Shown: piece by piece, positions 1 through 7,201 of the stretch
Position numbering within the stretch: the first letter of the stretch is position 1
Layout: the number at the start of each line of letters is the position of its first letter
NCBI GenBank assembly: GCA_023409615.1
Contig: JAEYRF010000041.1
Span: 1 to 15,593 of the forward strand
Reading direction: 5' to 3'
DNA length: 15,593 bases
Origin: Bacillota bacterium
GTDB taxonomy: Bacteria > Bacillota > Clostridia > Acetivibrionales > DTU013
Notes under the pieces: model-generated
Told to the model about the DNA's origin: nothing
Databases searched by the model: none
Seen by the model: only the letters and a program-made list of their open reading frames with translations
Made by a program: the position numbers and the translations under genes

Positions 1-2
1 TT

Positions 3-287
3 TATGATACCGAGATCGTTTCAGACTATGAATTATACTTAGACGACTCTATGCCGGTCTTGATTTTCGGAACGCCCGTCATGGAGGTGACCGGCGAGTT
101 TTTAACGGAGAAATTAGGAGACCCCACCCGCTTCAGTGAAAATGATGACAGTCTGGAGGTTACCTTCGGTGAATCTACGCTTGATGCCAATAAGCAGTCT
201 CTGAGCTATTTGGACTATACTAAGTCCAGCAGTACGTTTAGGTTGGAATTAAAAGACTGGGATTACTATACTTCTTTAAATAATTAA
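3..287 (+). CDS. 3' end of an unrecognised gene (truncated by window edge)
   Basis: The frame is open from the first complete codon at position 3 to the TAA at 285-287, so this is the C-terminal ~94 residues of a longer protein. The ATG at 51 is probably an internal methionine, because the frame continues upstream of it and no ribosome binding site precedes it. The visible part is acidic and soluble-looking, with alternating hydrophobic and polar residues suggesting beta strands, and it ends in DWDYYTSLNN. There is no membrane segment, cysteine cluster or motif I recognise. It stops about 50 bp before the IS256 element. Function unknown. Confidence 0.55.
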   Translation, partial: YDTEIVSDYELYLDDSMPVLIFGTPVMEVTGEFLTEKLGDPTRFSENDDSLEVTFGESTLDANKQSLSYLDYTKSSSTFRLELKDWDYYTSLNN

Positions 288-335
288 AAATGGCGTACGG
301 AGGTAACCAGGTAAGCTGGTGTCGTTCGCAAAAAT

Positions 336-362
336 GGAGACCGCGAAAAATTTTGTGTAAAA
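336..362 (+). repeat. IS256 left terminal inverted repeat
   Basis: It matches the reverse complement of 1826-1850. AAAATTTTGTGTAAA is shared exactly; the outermost bases match only in part. It is preceded by AAAAAT at 330-335. Confidence 0.7.
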
Positions 363-431
363 GATGAATAAGGCGCATCCTTTTGATCAAAAATGGAAGC
401 AAATCCAAACAAGACTGAAAGGATGTTATTT

Positions 432-1658
432 ATGATGGCAGTACCGGCAGAGCTGATGAAGGAATACGTGGACAGCCAGGAGTTCAGGAGTACGGCGGAT
501 ATCATGCAAGCCATGAAAGAGATGTTCCGCGACGCTCTGCAGCAGGTCATGGAAAGTGAGCTTGAGACAGAGCTTGGCTACGAAAAAAGTCAGCGGGCGG
601 CGGATTCCGCTGTCGAAAATGAAGGAAGGAATTACCGGAACGGATACTCGAAAAAGACGCTTAAAACACAGCTTGGCGAAGTTGAAATCAAAGTTCCCCG
701 GGACCGTAATGGGAGCTTTGAACCGCAGATCATCGGCAAGTATGACCGGAACGCCGACGGTATGGAAGAAAAGATCATCGGGCTGTACGCCTGCGGAATG
801 AGCCAGCGAGATATCGCTGAGCAGATAAAGGGCCTGTATGATGTTGAGATTTCTCCCGAATTGGTGAGCAAGATCAGCGAAAAGATCATGCCCGAGGTTA
901 CGGCCTGGCAGAACAGGCCGCTGGAAAAAGTGTATCCCTTTATCTTTATGGACGCGATCCAATACAAGGTCAAGGAGAATCACCAGTATGTCACCAAGGC
1001 CGCCTATGTGGTGCTCGGCATCACGACGGATGGCAACAAGGATATCCTGGGCGTGTGGATCGGCGAGCATGAGAGCAGCAAATTCTGGCTTTCTGTGCTG
1101 AATGATCTAAAATCCAGGGGAATCACGGAGGTCTATCTGTTCTGCGTGGACGGGCTTAAGGGGTTTGTTGAAGCTATTGGGGCCGTCTATCCCAAGGCCA
1201 ACGTCCAGCGCTGTATTATTCATCAGATACGAAGCTCCACCCGCTATGTCAGCTATAAAGACATCAAGGCGCTCATGGCCGATCTGAAGCTGGTGTACCG
1301 GGCTGTTACCGAGGATGAAGCGCTGGGAAAGCTACTGGCATTCAAGGAAAAATGGGGCAGGCTGTATCCGTCCTGCGTGAAAAGCTGGGAAGAAAACTGG
1401 GATATCCTGAGTACGTTTTTCGCATACCCAGCCGAGGTGCGGAGGATAATATACACGACGAATATCATCGAAGGGCTGAACCGCCAGTTCCGACAGATCA
1501 CGAAGAACAAACCGAGCTTTACGAGCGACGACTCACTGCGTAAAATGCTCTACCTGGCCAGCAAAAAGATCGTCGAACACTGGACTTCCAGATGTCGAAA
1601 CTGGGATGTGGTGTTTTCTCAGCTGGATCTGATGTTTGCAGGTCAGGAAGGTGCCTGA
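432..1658 (+). CDS. IS256-family transposase
   Basis: This is a DDE transposase that moves the IS256-type element by a copy-out/paste-in mechanism (family knowledge). The expected acidic triad is visible: Asp174 in FMDAIQYKV, Asp240 in FCVDGLKG and Glu347 in TTNIIEGLNRQFR. The family's C-x(n)-H segment appears as VQRCIIHQIR just after the second Asp. The N-terminal part (about residues 1-100) is the helical DNA-binding region with the ELGYEKS and NYRNGYSKKT signatures. At 408 residues it has the usual family length, and no frameshift or stop interrupts it, so it may be active. The start at 432 is chosen because GAAAGG at 417-422 sits 9 bases upstream; ATG 423 touches that site, and an in-frame ATG at 393 has none. 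Confidence 0.95.
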   Translation: MMAVPAELMKEYVDSQEFRSTADIMQAMKEMFRDALQQVMESELETELGYEKSQRAADSAVENEGRNYRNGYSKKTLKTQLGEVEIKVPRDRNGSFEPQIIGKYDRNADGMEEKIIGLYACGMSQRDIAEQIKGLYDVEISPELVSKISEKIMPEVTAWQNRPLEKVYPFIFMDAIQYKVKENHQYVTKAAYVVLGITTDGNKDILGVWIGEHESSKFWLSVLNDLKSRGITEVYLFCVDGLKGFVEAIGAVYPKANVQRCIIHQIRSSTRYVSYKDIKALMADLKLVYRAVTEDEALGKLLAFKEKWGRLYPSCVKSWEENWDILSTFFAYPAEVRRIIYTTNIIEGLNRQFRQITKNKPSFTSDDSLRKMLYLASKKIVEHWTSRCRNWDVVFSQLDLMFAGQEGA

Positions 1659-1825
1659 TCGGCCTTGAAATAGCATTCCGCAGACACGGCGCCGGCATTC
1701 ACGCCAAAGCGCGCATACCGCCGCCGTGGCCGCGGACAACAGGTGTTAAGGCCAAATACCCAGGCCCTGATTTGAAGGGCAAATACAAAATATTAGCTTC
1801 CGTTCTTGACCATGCGATTTTCAAT

Positions 1826-1850
1826 TTACACAAAATTTTCCGGCGTGCCC
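1826..1850 (-). repeat. IS256 right terminal inverted repeat
   Basis: TTACACAAAATTTTCCGGCG plus TGCCC is the inverted counterpart of the left end at 336-362. AAAAATG follows immediately, matching the left flank. Confidence 0.7.
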
Positions 1851-1856
1851 AAAAAT

Positions 1857-2014
1857 GATATTGATATAATCTTTTGAATTGTGCCTCCAAAGACTTGGTC
1901 GGTTTAGAATTGACTCGAATTTTATAATCCATCCGAAGTATCTATTCTTATAAAACACTTCTTTTGATAGCAATAGCTAGGAAACGTTATTGTTTCCTAG
2001 CTATTACGGAACTA
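1857..2014. other. Non-coding stretch between IS256 and tnpV
   Basis: The 1659-1850 part of this gene-free stretch is the non-coding tail of the IS256 element. Positions 1857-2014 are AT-rich and contain the perfect hairpin at 1972-2005. A minus-strand frame starts with ATG at 1930-1932 and gives about 27 residues (MDYKIRVNSKPTKSLEAQ...) before running into the insertion sequence. It has no ribosome binding site and no family I recognise, so it is not called as a gene. Confidence 0.5.
1972..2005 (-). terminator. Perfect 14-bp hairpin just downstream of tnpV
   Basis: AATAGCTAGGAAAC at 1972-1985 is the exact reverse complement of GTTTCCTAGCTATT at 1992-2005, with a 6-base loop. It lies 9 bp beyond the tnpV stop, where a terminator would sit. 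No T-run follows on either strand, so it is not a canonical intrinsic terminator. It could instead block read-through, stabilise the RNA end or mark a transposon end. Confidence 0.45.
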
Positions 2015-2365
2015 TTATGCGTACACGATTTCTTGATAAACGATTTCTTCGGCACGAACTTTAATATTATTCATAGCGCCAACCCATGCCATTTGGTCGC
2101 AAGATTTCAGTTCTTCGGTAACTCTTTCGGCCTTTGCCATCTGCTTTGCCAGAAGCTCGACATGCTCTCGCGCTTCGTTATCAATTTCGGCTAGATACGG
2201 AAGAAGTTTGCCCGATAAGCAAAGGCTATTATAAAGTATGGGCTTGTGTTCCTTCAGAAATGTCCGACGCAGAGAACCGTATTTGCCAATAGAGTATTGT
2301 TTTTCATCTCCAACGATTAAATCCGGAATAAGATAATCTCCCTCTTGATGATATGTAAGCTCCAT
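2015..2365 (-). CDS. tnpV: TnpV-family transposon-encoded protein
   Basis: This is a small protein of the TnpV family (116 residues here), found as cargo on Clostridium transposons of the Tn4451/Tn4453 kind and on related integrative elements. Its biochemical role is not established. Recognition rests on the overall pattern: N-terminal ELTYHQEGDYLIPDL, then IGKYGSLRRTFLKEHKP, LSGKLLPYLAEID, and near the C-terminus DQMAWVGAMNNIKVRAEEIV. The ATG at 2365 is chosen over an in-frame TTG at 2371 because AAAGGA (complement of 2376-2381) lies 10 bases upstream. It runs in the same direction as the truncated regulator gene upstream of it. No recombinase gene accompanies it, so this may be a remnant of a larger element. 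Confidence 0.88.
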   Translation of the reverse strand: MELTYHQEGDYLIPDLIVGDEKQYSIGKYGSLRRTFLKEHKPILYNSLCLSGKLLPYLAEIDNEAREHVELLAKQMAKAERVTEELKSCDQMAWVGAMNNIKVRAEEIVYQEIVYA

Positions 2366-2414
2366 GATCAATTTGTCCTTTCTGCTTTAATTGTGGTATG
2401 GATTTACCTCTGAT

Positions 2415-2434
2415 TTTTGACCAGAATTTTGACC
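2415..2434 (+). repeat. Two direct copies of TTTTGACC, 12-bp period
   Basis: TTTTGACC occurs at 2415-2422 and 2427-2434, in the 144-bp gap between the truncated regulator and tnpV. On the minus strand it reads GGTCAAAA twice upstream of tnpV. It may be a transposon-end or regulator binding site, or chance. Confidence 0.4.
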
Positions 2435-2509
2435 GGAACCACAAAAGTACAAGCTGTCACGAGCCACTACACAATAGACAAAGGCCATCAAAATGTTCTC
2501 GAAAATGGT

Positions 2510-3757
2510 CTATTTTGTCCATTTATGCGCAGTTTTTCTATTATATTTGGAAACTCGGTCTATGGTATTCATTGTGAAGATTTCATTAAATGGCAGAATC
2601 TCGCATTCATACAGATCATCTTCTTCAAATCCCGTATCCTCAGAGTTTCTAAGACATATCATTAAGATCTCAAGCGCAGTCATATGAATCTGATGTACTG
2701 CAGAAGAACACTTCAGGTCAATGTTGTTAAGAAGAGCTTCGATAGTTTCCTTAACATTAGACTTTAGCCCGGATTTGAGGAACAGGTTCAGTTTGCTATA
2801 CAGTTTTGCCGTATCAGTTTTGATTTCACTACTGTTGAAATGAACCTGGCTATATATAATTACCGCACTATTGCCAACTGCTAAACGGTAATCCAGAGCG
2901 TCAAGGGCTTCCTTGTATGAAATATAGATTTCATGCGGGTTCCTTCTAATGTTGCCGAGCCCTATTCCTGCAGAGTAATTGAGATCCAGTGTAATACGAT
3001 CTTTTAAAAGTTCGCATTTTTCATACAAGTCTAAGTTCTCATCATTATTCAGTATAATAATCCTGTTAGCCGAGTCAAAGAAAATCTGTGTATAACGGTT
3101 ATCAGCGAAAATATGCCTGACCAGATTCATGACTTTTATACTTTTCATATACAGCAATTCTTCATTTTCGATATTTATATGGTTTATCTCAAGCGCTGCC
3201 ACCTGAAAACACTTATATTTGAACTGGATACCTAGGAAAGAAAGCTTTTCTTCTAACGTTTTTTCATCAATCTCGCCTTTGAGAAGCTCATATAAAAAAC
3301 GCTCTTTTAAATACGGTAAATTGTCATAGAGCTGTTTTCTCAGGTGATCATATTCGTTCTGATCCTCTTTTTCACGCTCAATGATTGACTTAAGGTTGGA
3401 CGCTGTTTTAAATACATCCTCGTCGTCTATTGGCTTCACAAGAAAATCCGCCACTCCGAGCTTGATACTTTTTTGAGCATGGTCGAAACTGTCGAATCCC
3501 GTAAGGACAACGAATTTAGTATGGGGGTACCTTTTTGCAGCAATTCCGATAAATTGTATACCGTCGACCACCGGCATATTGATATCGGTAAAAACAATCT
3601 CCGGTGTATATTTTTCAAGAAGCTGGAGCGCTTCATCTGAGTTTGATGCATCACCGACAATTTCCATATTTAAGTTTCCCCAGTTAATGCAGTTTTTTAG
3701 TAAATTTCGCTCCAACCTTTCATCATCAACGATTATAACTTTAATGGTATTAGTCAT
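2510..3757 (-). CDS. YesN-type response regulator lacking its C-terminal AraC DNA-binding domain
   Basis: The N-terminal ~120 residues form a receiver domain: acidic pocket IIVDDE, phospho-acceptor Asp58 in VFTDINMP, Thr in VVLTGFDS and Lys in FLVKPIDD. A middle region follows with the GIGLGNIRRNPHEIYISYKEALDAL pattern typical of clostridial YesN-like regulators. Family members continue after the FNEIFTMNTI-type segment into a ~100-residue AraC helix-turn-helix domain. Here the reading leaves the family pattern at VSKY and ends NRKTAHKWTK-stop at 415 residues, against roughly 500 or more for full-length relatives. The DNA-binding output is therefore missing. The start at 3757 overlaps the kinase stop by 8 bp and has AAGGAG 10 bases upstream; ATG 3766 has almost no spacing to that site. 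The protein might still accept phosphate but should not bind DNA. Confidence 0.85.
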   Translation of the reverse strand: MTNTIKVIIVDDERLERNLLKNCINWGNLNMEIVGDASNSDEALQLLEKYTPEIVFTDINMPVVDGIQFIGIAAKRYPHTKFVVLTGFDSFDHAQKSIKLGVADFLVKPIDDEDVFKTASNLKSIIEREKEDQNEYDHLRKQLYDNLPYLKERFLYELLKGEIDEKTLEEKLSFLGIQFKYKCFQVAALEINHINIENEELLYMKSIKVMNLVRHIFADNRYTQIFFDSANRIIILNNDENLDLYEKCELLKDRITLDLNYSAGIGLGNIRRNPHEIYISYKEALDALDYRLAVGNSAVIIYSQVHFNSSEIKTDTAKLYSKLNLFLKSGLKSNVKETIEALLNNIDLKCSSAVHQIHMTALEILMICLRNSEDTGFEEDDLYECEILPFNEIFTMNTIDRVSKYNRKTAHKWTK

Positions 3758-5327
3758 GTTCCTCATTCTCCTTTTTCCTGGGTATGCTAATTGTGACAGT
3801 TGTGCCCCGACCTTTTTCGCTCACTATGTCGAACACATTTGGATTATTGTAGTAAATCCGGAGCCTTTCTATTGTGGCTTTCAACCCTACACCCAAGGAG
3901 CGTCCTTCTTTGATAGCTCTGACGGTTTCTTTGTCCATACCAATGCCGTCATCCGAGACCTTAAGTACAATCTCATCTCCTGTGAAACAGGCTTCTATCG
4001 TTATTGTGCCGTTACCGGACATTGGCCTGATACCGTGGTTGAAGGCATTTTCCACAAGAGGCTGCAGAGTGAGTCTCGGAATAGTATAGTTAAATGTCCT
4101 CTCGTCATAATTCTTATGGAAGATAAATTTATCGTCGAACCTGATCTTTTGAATCTTTAAATACTGTTCAACGATCTCCAGTTCATGCTTTACCGATATT
4201 TCTTCATTCCCTTTATTTAAAAAGCCTTTATAGAACTTTCCAAGCGCCTTAACAACCTCGTATACTTCTCTATTGTTTCCCGACAAGGCAAGGGAACTGA
4301 TTGCGTCAAAGGAATTGTATAAAAAATGCGGCTTTATCTGAGACTGGAGAATTTCAAGCTCCCTTTTTCGCTTTTCTTTATTCTCCTTGACAATTTTTTC
4401 AAATAGTCGCTGAATTTCTCGGATTATCATATTGTAAACATCTTTCAGCTTACCTATCTCGTCATTCCCGGTTTCGAACAGGGCTTCCTTGAACTCGCCT
4501 TTTTCGACCGCGGACATCGCTGAGGCTAGTTTATGAATTGGCTTTGTGATCATCAGTGAGACAAAAACCATCCCCAAAATAAACAAGACACCACTGATCA
4601 CAAGCGCAATAAATATTGCAATATTATATGTATACGATTGCTTCTTCAATTCATTGAATGGAGTGATGCTGGTAATTTTCCAGCCATAATTGTTATGGGT
4701 ATTGGATAAAATATAGTCACTTCTATCAATTTTAATGATCTGTGATCTATCTGACTTTTCATCGGGAATATTGTAGAATTCCATATTTTCCGGGCGAATG
4801 AAAACATTGCCCAAATCGTCACTTAAGATAAATTTTGTATTATACTTGCTGTTGCCATTATAGAGGGCTTTATTTATATAGTCTACAGAAACGTTAATAA
4901 TAAGATAACCAATTGGTCTCTGGCTGTCGAGTCCGTTGACCACTCTCATTAATGATATATAATCACCGCTTTCGCTTCCGAAAGTGGATCCTCCATTAAC
5001 GGAAATGAAGTAGCCCCCGTTTAATTTTACCAGACGATCATACCACTTTTGCTTTTTTATGCTTTCCAGGCTTATATCCTTTTGAGTTGCATTTTCAATA
5101 TAGTATTTGTTCCCGTTCAAATCAAAGATGTAGATAGAAGAAATCATACTGTTAAAGTTGATAAACTCAGCAAGGTAATTTGAAATCAACATTTGGTTAT
5201 TAAAGTCTGTTTTCCCGCTATTAAGTGTATCCTGTAACGCTCTATTAGAAATGAGTATTTTAGACTCAGCCGAAATTGTTGAATCAATCGGGTATAATTT
5301 CAATTTTATTATAGATACAGTAGACAA
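3750..5327 (-). pseudogene. YesM-type sensor histidine kinase, 5' end deleted
   Basis: The C-terminal two-thirds is a complete kinase core of the YesM (His_kinase/HATPase) type. It has a transmembrane helix (IAIFIALVISGVLFILG), a HAMP region beginning KPIHKLASAM, and a coiled linker. The phospho-acceptor is His334 in QIKPHFLYNSFD, counting from position 5327. The N box is QPLVENAFNHGI, the G1 box SDDGIGMD and the G2 box GVGLKATIERL. Part of the extracellular sensor domain precedes the helix. The first transmembrane helix and the start of the sensor are absent. The frame begins with TTG at 5327, has no ribosome binding site, and is open only to a stop at 5346-5348, where the opposite strand is already permease sequence. 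I read this as a deletion scar, so the signal-sensing half is lost. A chimeric assembly is the alternative. Confidence 0.8.
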
Positions 5328-5582
5328 TCTGCAATTGCAACTATTTCAATATTTATGTATATGAATTCATGGAATGAGCTAATGTTTGCAAACACCTTCA
5401 TAAACAGCGACCATTTGAAGACGCTAACTGTAGGGATCTTTTCCATGGTCAACGAAAATTCCACCGAATGGGGCCCAATCGGTGCGGGACTGGTAATTGC
5501 GACACTGCCAACCATTATCATGTATATCGCACTCAGTGACCAGGTCCAGAAAAGTTTGATTATGGGAGCAGTTAAAGGTTAA
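5298..5582 (+). pseudogene. 3' fragment of a carbohydrate ABC transporter permease (MalG/UgpE type)
   Basis: Only the last ~85-90 residues of a sugar-importer inner-membrane permease remain. The family-typical C-terminus is clear: SAIATISIFMYMNSWNEL, then TLTVGIFS, then WGPIGAGLVIATLP, and the final ALSDQVQKSLIMGAVKG. The N-terminal helices and the EAA loop that contacts the ATPase are absent, and an in-frame TAA lies at 5295-5297. Family-like sequence begins near 5319; the few codons before it belong to the junction with the kinase remnant on the other strand. The GH51 gene starts 31 bp after the stop in the same direction, as expected for the last transporter gene of a hemicellulose operon. 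The fragment cannot be functional. Confidence 0.85.
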
Positions 5583-5613
5583 ACTATTAGCATTCTGATT
5601 GGAGGAGATTACA

Positions 5614-7146
5614 ATGAAAAGCACAATTAAAATTAACACAGCTGTGTATAAATCAAAAATTGACAGGAATATTTATGGCCATTTTGCCGAACACCTTGGA
5701 CGGTGTATTTATGAAGGGATTTGGGTTGGAGAAGACTCAAAAATTCCTAATACCAGGGGCATGCGTAATGATGTCATTGAAGCTTTAAAACAAATGAAAA
5801 TTCCTTTATTAAGGTGGCCGGGGGGATGTTTCGCTGATGAATATCACTGGAAAGACGGCATAGGCCCTAAAGAAAATCGGCCTAGAATGATTAATACGCA
5901 TTGGGGCGGTGTTGTCGAGAACAATCATTTTGGAACCCACGAGTTTATGGATTTATGTGATCTGCTTGAAACTGAGCCGTATATTTGCGGTAATGTGGGC
6001 AGCGGTACAGTTCACGAGATGCAGCAATGGGTTGAATACCTCACCTTTGATGGTGAATCTCCCATGGCTGATTTAAGGAAAGCTAACGGAAGAGAAAAAC
6101 CATGGGATATGAAGTATTTCGGTGTAGGAAATGAGAACTGGGGCTGCGGCGGCAGGATGCGTGCAGAATTTTACGCCGATCTTTACAGACAGTACAGCCT
6201 ATATGTCAGAAATTACGGGGATAACCGCATTTATAAAATTGCAGCAGGTCCAAGGGGTGACAACTATCATTGGACAGAGGTGATGATGAGAGAAGCCGGC
6301 TATTTTATGGATGGGCTTGCACTGCATTACTATACCAGGGTCAGAGATCATAGCATAGTTTTAGAGAATCCTGACGGCAACAAGATCTATCTAAGCAAGC
6401 CAAACCCCGTTCGCGGCTCAGCTGTAGACTTTGATGAAGATGAATGGTTTGCAATAATGAAAGCAGCTTATTTCACACAGGAGCTGGTTGAAAAGCATTC
6501 TGCAATTATGGATAAGTATGATCCGGATAAGAAAGTATCTTTGATCATTGACGAGTGGGGTACATGGTTTGATGTCGAACCCGGTACAAACCCGGGATTC
6601 CTCTACCAGCAAAATACTATGAGGGATGCAGTCTCTGCAGCTATCAGCCTTCATATATTCAATAATCACAGCGACAGAGTGAGAATGGCCAATATCGCGC
6701 AGACTGTAAACGTATTGCAGGCTGTTATTCTGACGGAAGGTGAAAGAATGATATTGACCCCTACGTATCATATTTTCGAGATGTTTAAAGTTCATCAGGA
6801 TGCCATGCTGCTGGATTCAACTATTGAAAAGGGTGAATACGAGTATGTTGGTGAAATTATTCCTCAGATCAGCTCGACTGCCTCAAAAGATAAGGATGGG
6901 AAAGTACATGTAAGTATTTGCAATGCAGATCCGAAAAAAGGTGCTCATATCCAATGTGAGCTGGAAGGCATGAAGGGATGCAAGGTATCCGGAAGAATTC
7001 TGACGGCGGAAGCTATGTATACGCACAATACATTTGAGATGCCTAACAATGTATGCCCCATAGAATTTAAAGCAATAAAGGCAGAAGAAAACGGATTTAG
7101 CGCTGAACTTCCTCCTATGTCAGTGGTTGTATTGGAAGTAGAATGA
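5614..7146 (+). CDS. abfA: GH51 alpha-L-arabinofuranosidase
   Basis: This is a 510-residue family GH51 retaining enzyme that removes terminal L-arabinofuranosyl groups from arabinan, arabinoxylan or their oligosaccharides. The acid/base is Glu174 in VGNENWGCGG and the nucleophile is Glu314 in IIDEWGTWF. The N-terminal pattern IYGHFAEHLGRCIYEGIWVG and RWPGGCFADEYHWKDGIG are strong family signatures. A (beta/alpha)8 barrel is followed by a C-terminal beta domain. No signal peptide is present, so it acts in the cytoplasm on imported oligosaccharides. ATG 5614 is preceded by GGAGGAG at 5601-5607; the upstream TTG at 5599 overlaps that site. The gene follows the permease fragment by 31 bp and is followed 55 bp later by the GH120 gene. 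The original promoter was probably upstream and deleted. Confidence 0.93.
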   Translation: MKSTIKINTAVYKSKIDRNIYGHFAEHLGRCIYEGIWVGEDSKIPNTRGMRNDVIEALKQMKIPLLRWPGGCFADEYHWKDGIGPKENRPRMINTHWGGVVENNHFGTHEFMDLCDLLETEPYICGNVGSGTVHEMQQWVEYLTFDGESPMADLRKANGREKPWDMKYFGVGNENWGCGGRMRAEFYADLYRQYSLYVRNYGDNRIYKIAAGPRGDNYHWTEVMMREAGYFMDGLALHYYTRVRDHSIVLENPDGNKIYLSKPNPVRGSAVDFDEDEWFAIMKAAYFTQELVEKHSAIMDKYDPDKKVSLIIDEWGTWFDVEPGTNPGFLYQQNTMRDAVSAAISLHIFNNHSDRVRMANIAQTVNVLQAVILTEGERMILTPTYHIFEMFKVHQDAMLLDSTIEKGEYEYVGEIIPQISSTASKDKDGKVHVSICNADPKKGAHIQCELEGMKGCKVSGRILTAEAMYTHNTFEMPNNVCPIEFKAIKAEENGFSAELPPMSVVVLEVE

Positions 7147-7201
7147 TCCTGGGGGACTGTGACATTGTTCAGTTTTCAAATTATATATAAGGAGATTTTT
7201 T

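Larger units (their letters stand above)
336..1850 (+). mobile_element. IS256-family insertion sequence, apparently complete
   Basis: The element holds one IS256-type transposase gene flanked by imperfect terminal inverted repeats. The left end reads inward as GGAGACCGCGAAAAATTTTG and the right end, on the other strand, as GGGCACGCCGGAAAATTTTG. Both continue as TGTAAA, so the inner part (AAAATTTTGTGTAAA) is identical and the outer ten or so bases are diverged. The same AAAAAT, extendable to AAAAATG, lies directly outside both ends (330-336 and 1851-1857), consistent with a target-site duplication; IS256 elements usually make 8-9 bp. The ~190 bp after the transposase stop is non-coding and more GC-rich than the surroundings. 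The exact end bases are uncertain by 1-2 positions. Confidence 0.8.

Noticed and set aside
284..550. Minus-strand frame ending TPAYLVTSVRHF spanning the IS256 left end
   Set aside because: It crosses the terminal repeat and runs antisense to the transposase start. No ribosome binding site supports it.
426..1070. Long minus-strand open frame of 214 codons opposite the IS256 transposase
   Set aside because: It lies wholly antisense to a clear transposase gene, has no family signature and arises from the codon bias of the real gene.
1699..1932. Minus-strand frame MDYKIRVNSKP... disrupted by IS256
   Set aside because: No ribosome binding site and no recognised family; most of it is the IS tail. 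Joining it across the insertion runs into the antisense of the unknown gene ending at 287.
1964..2194. Plus-strand frame opposite tnpV
   Set aside because: Antisense shadow of tnpV; it also starts inside the flank of the perfect hairpin.
3579..4160. 193-codon plus-strand frame opposite the regulator and kinase
   Set aside because: It spans the junction of two well-supported minus-strand genes and has no recognisable domain.
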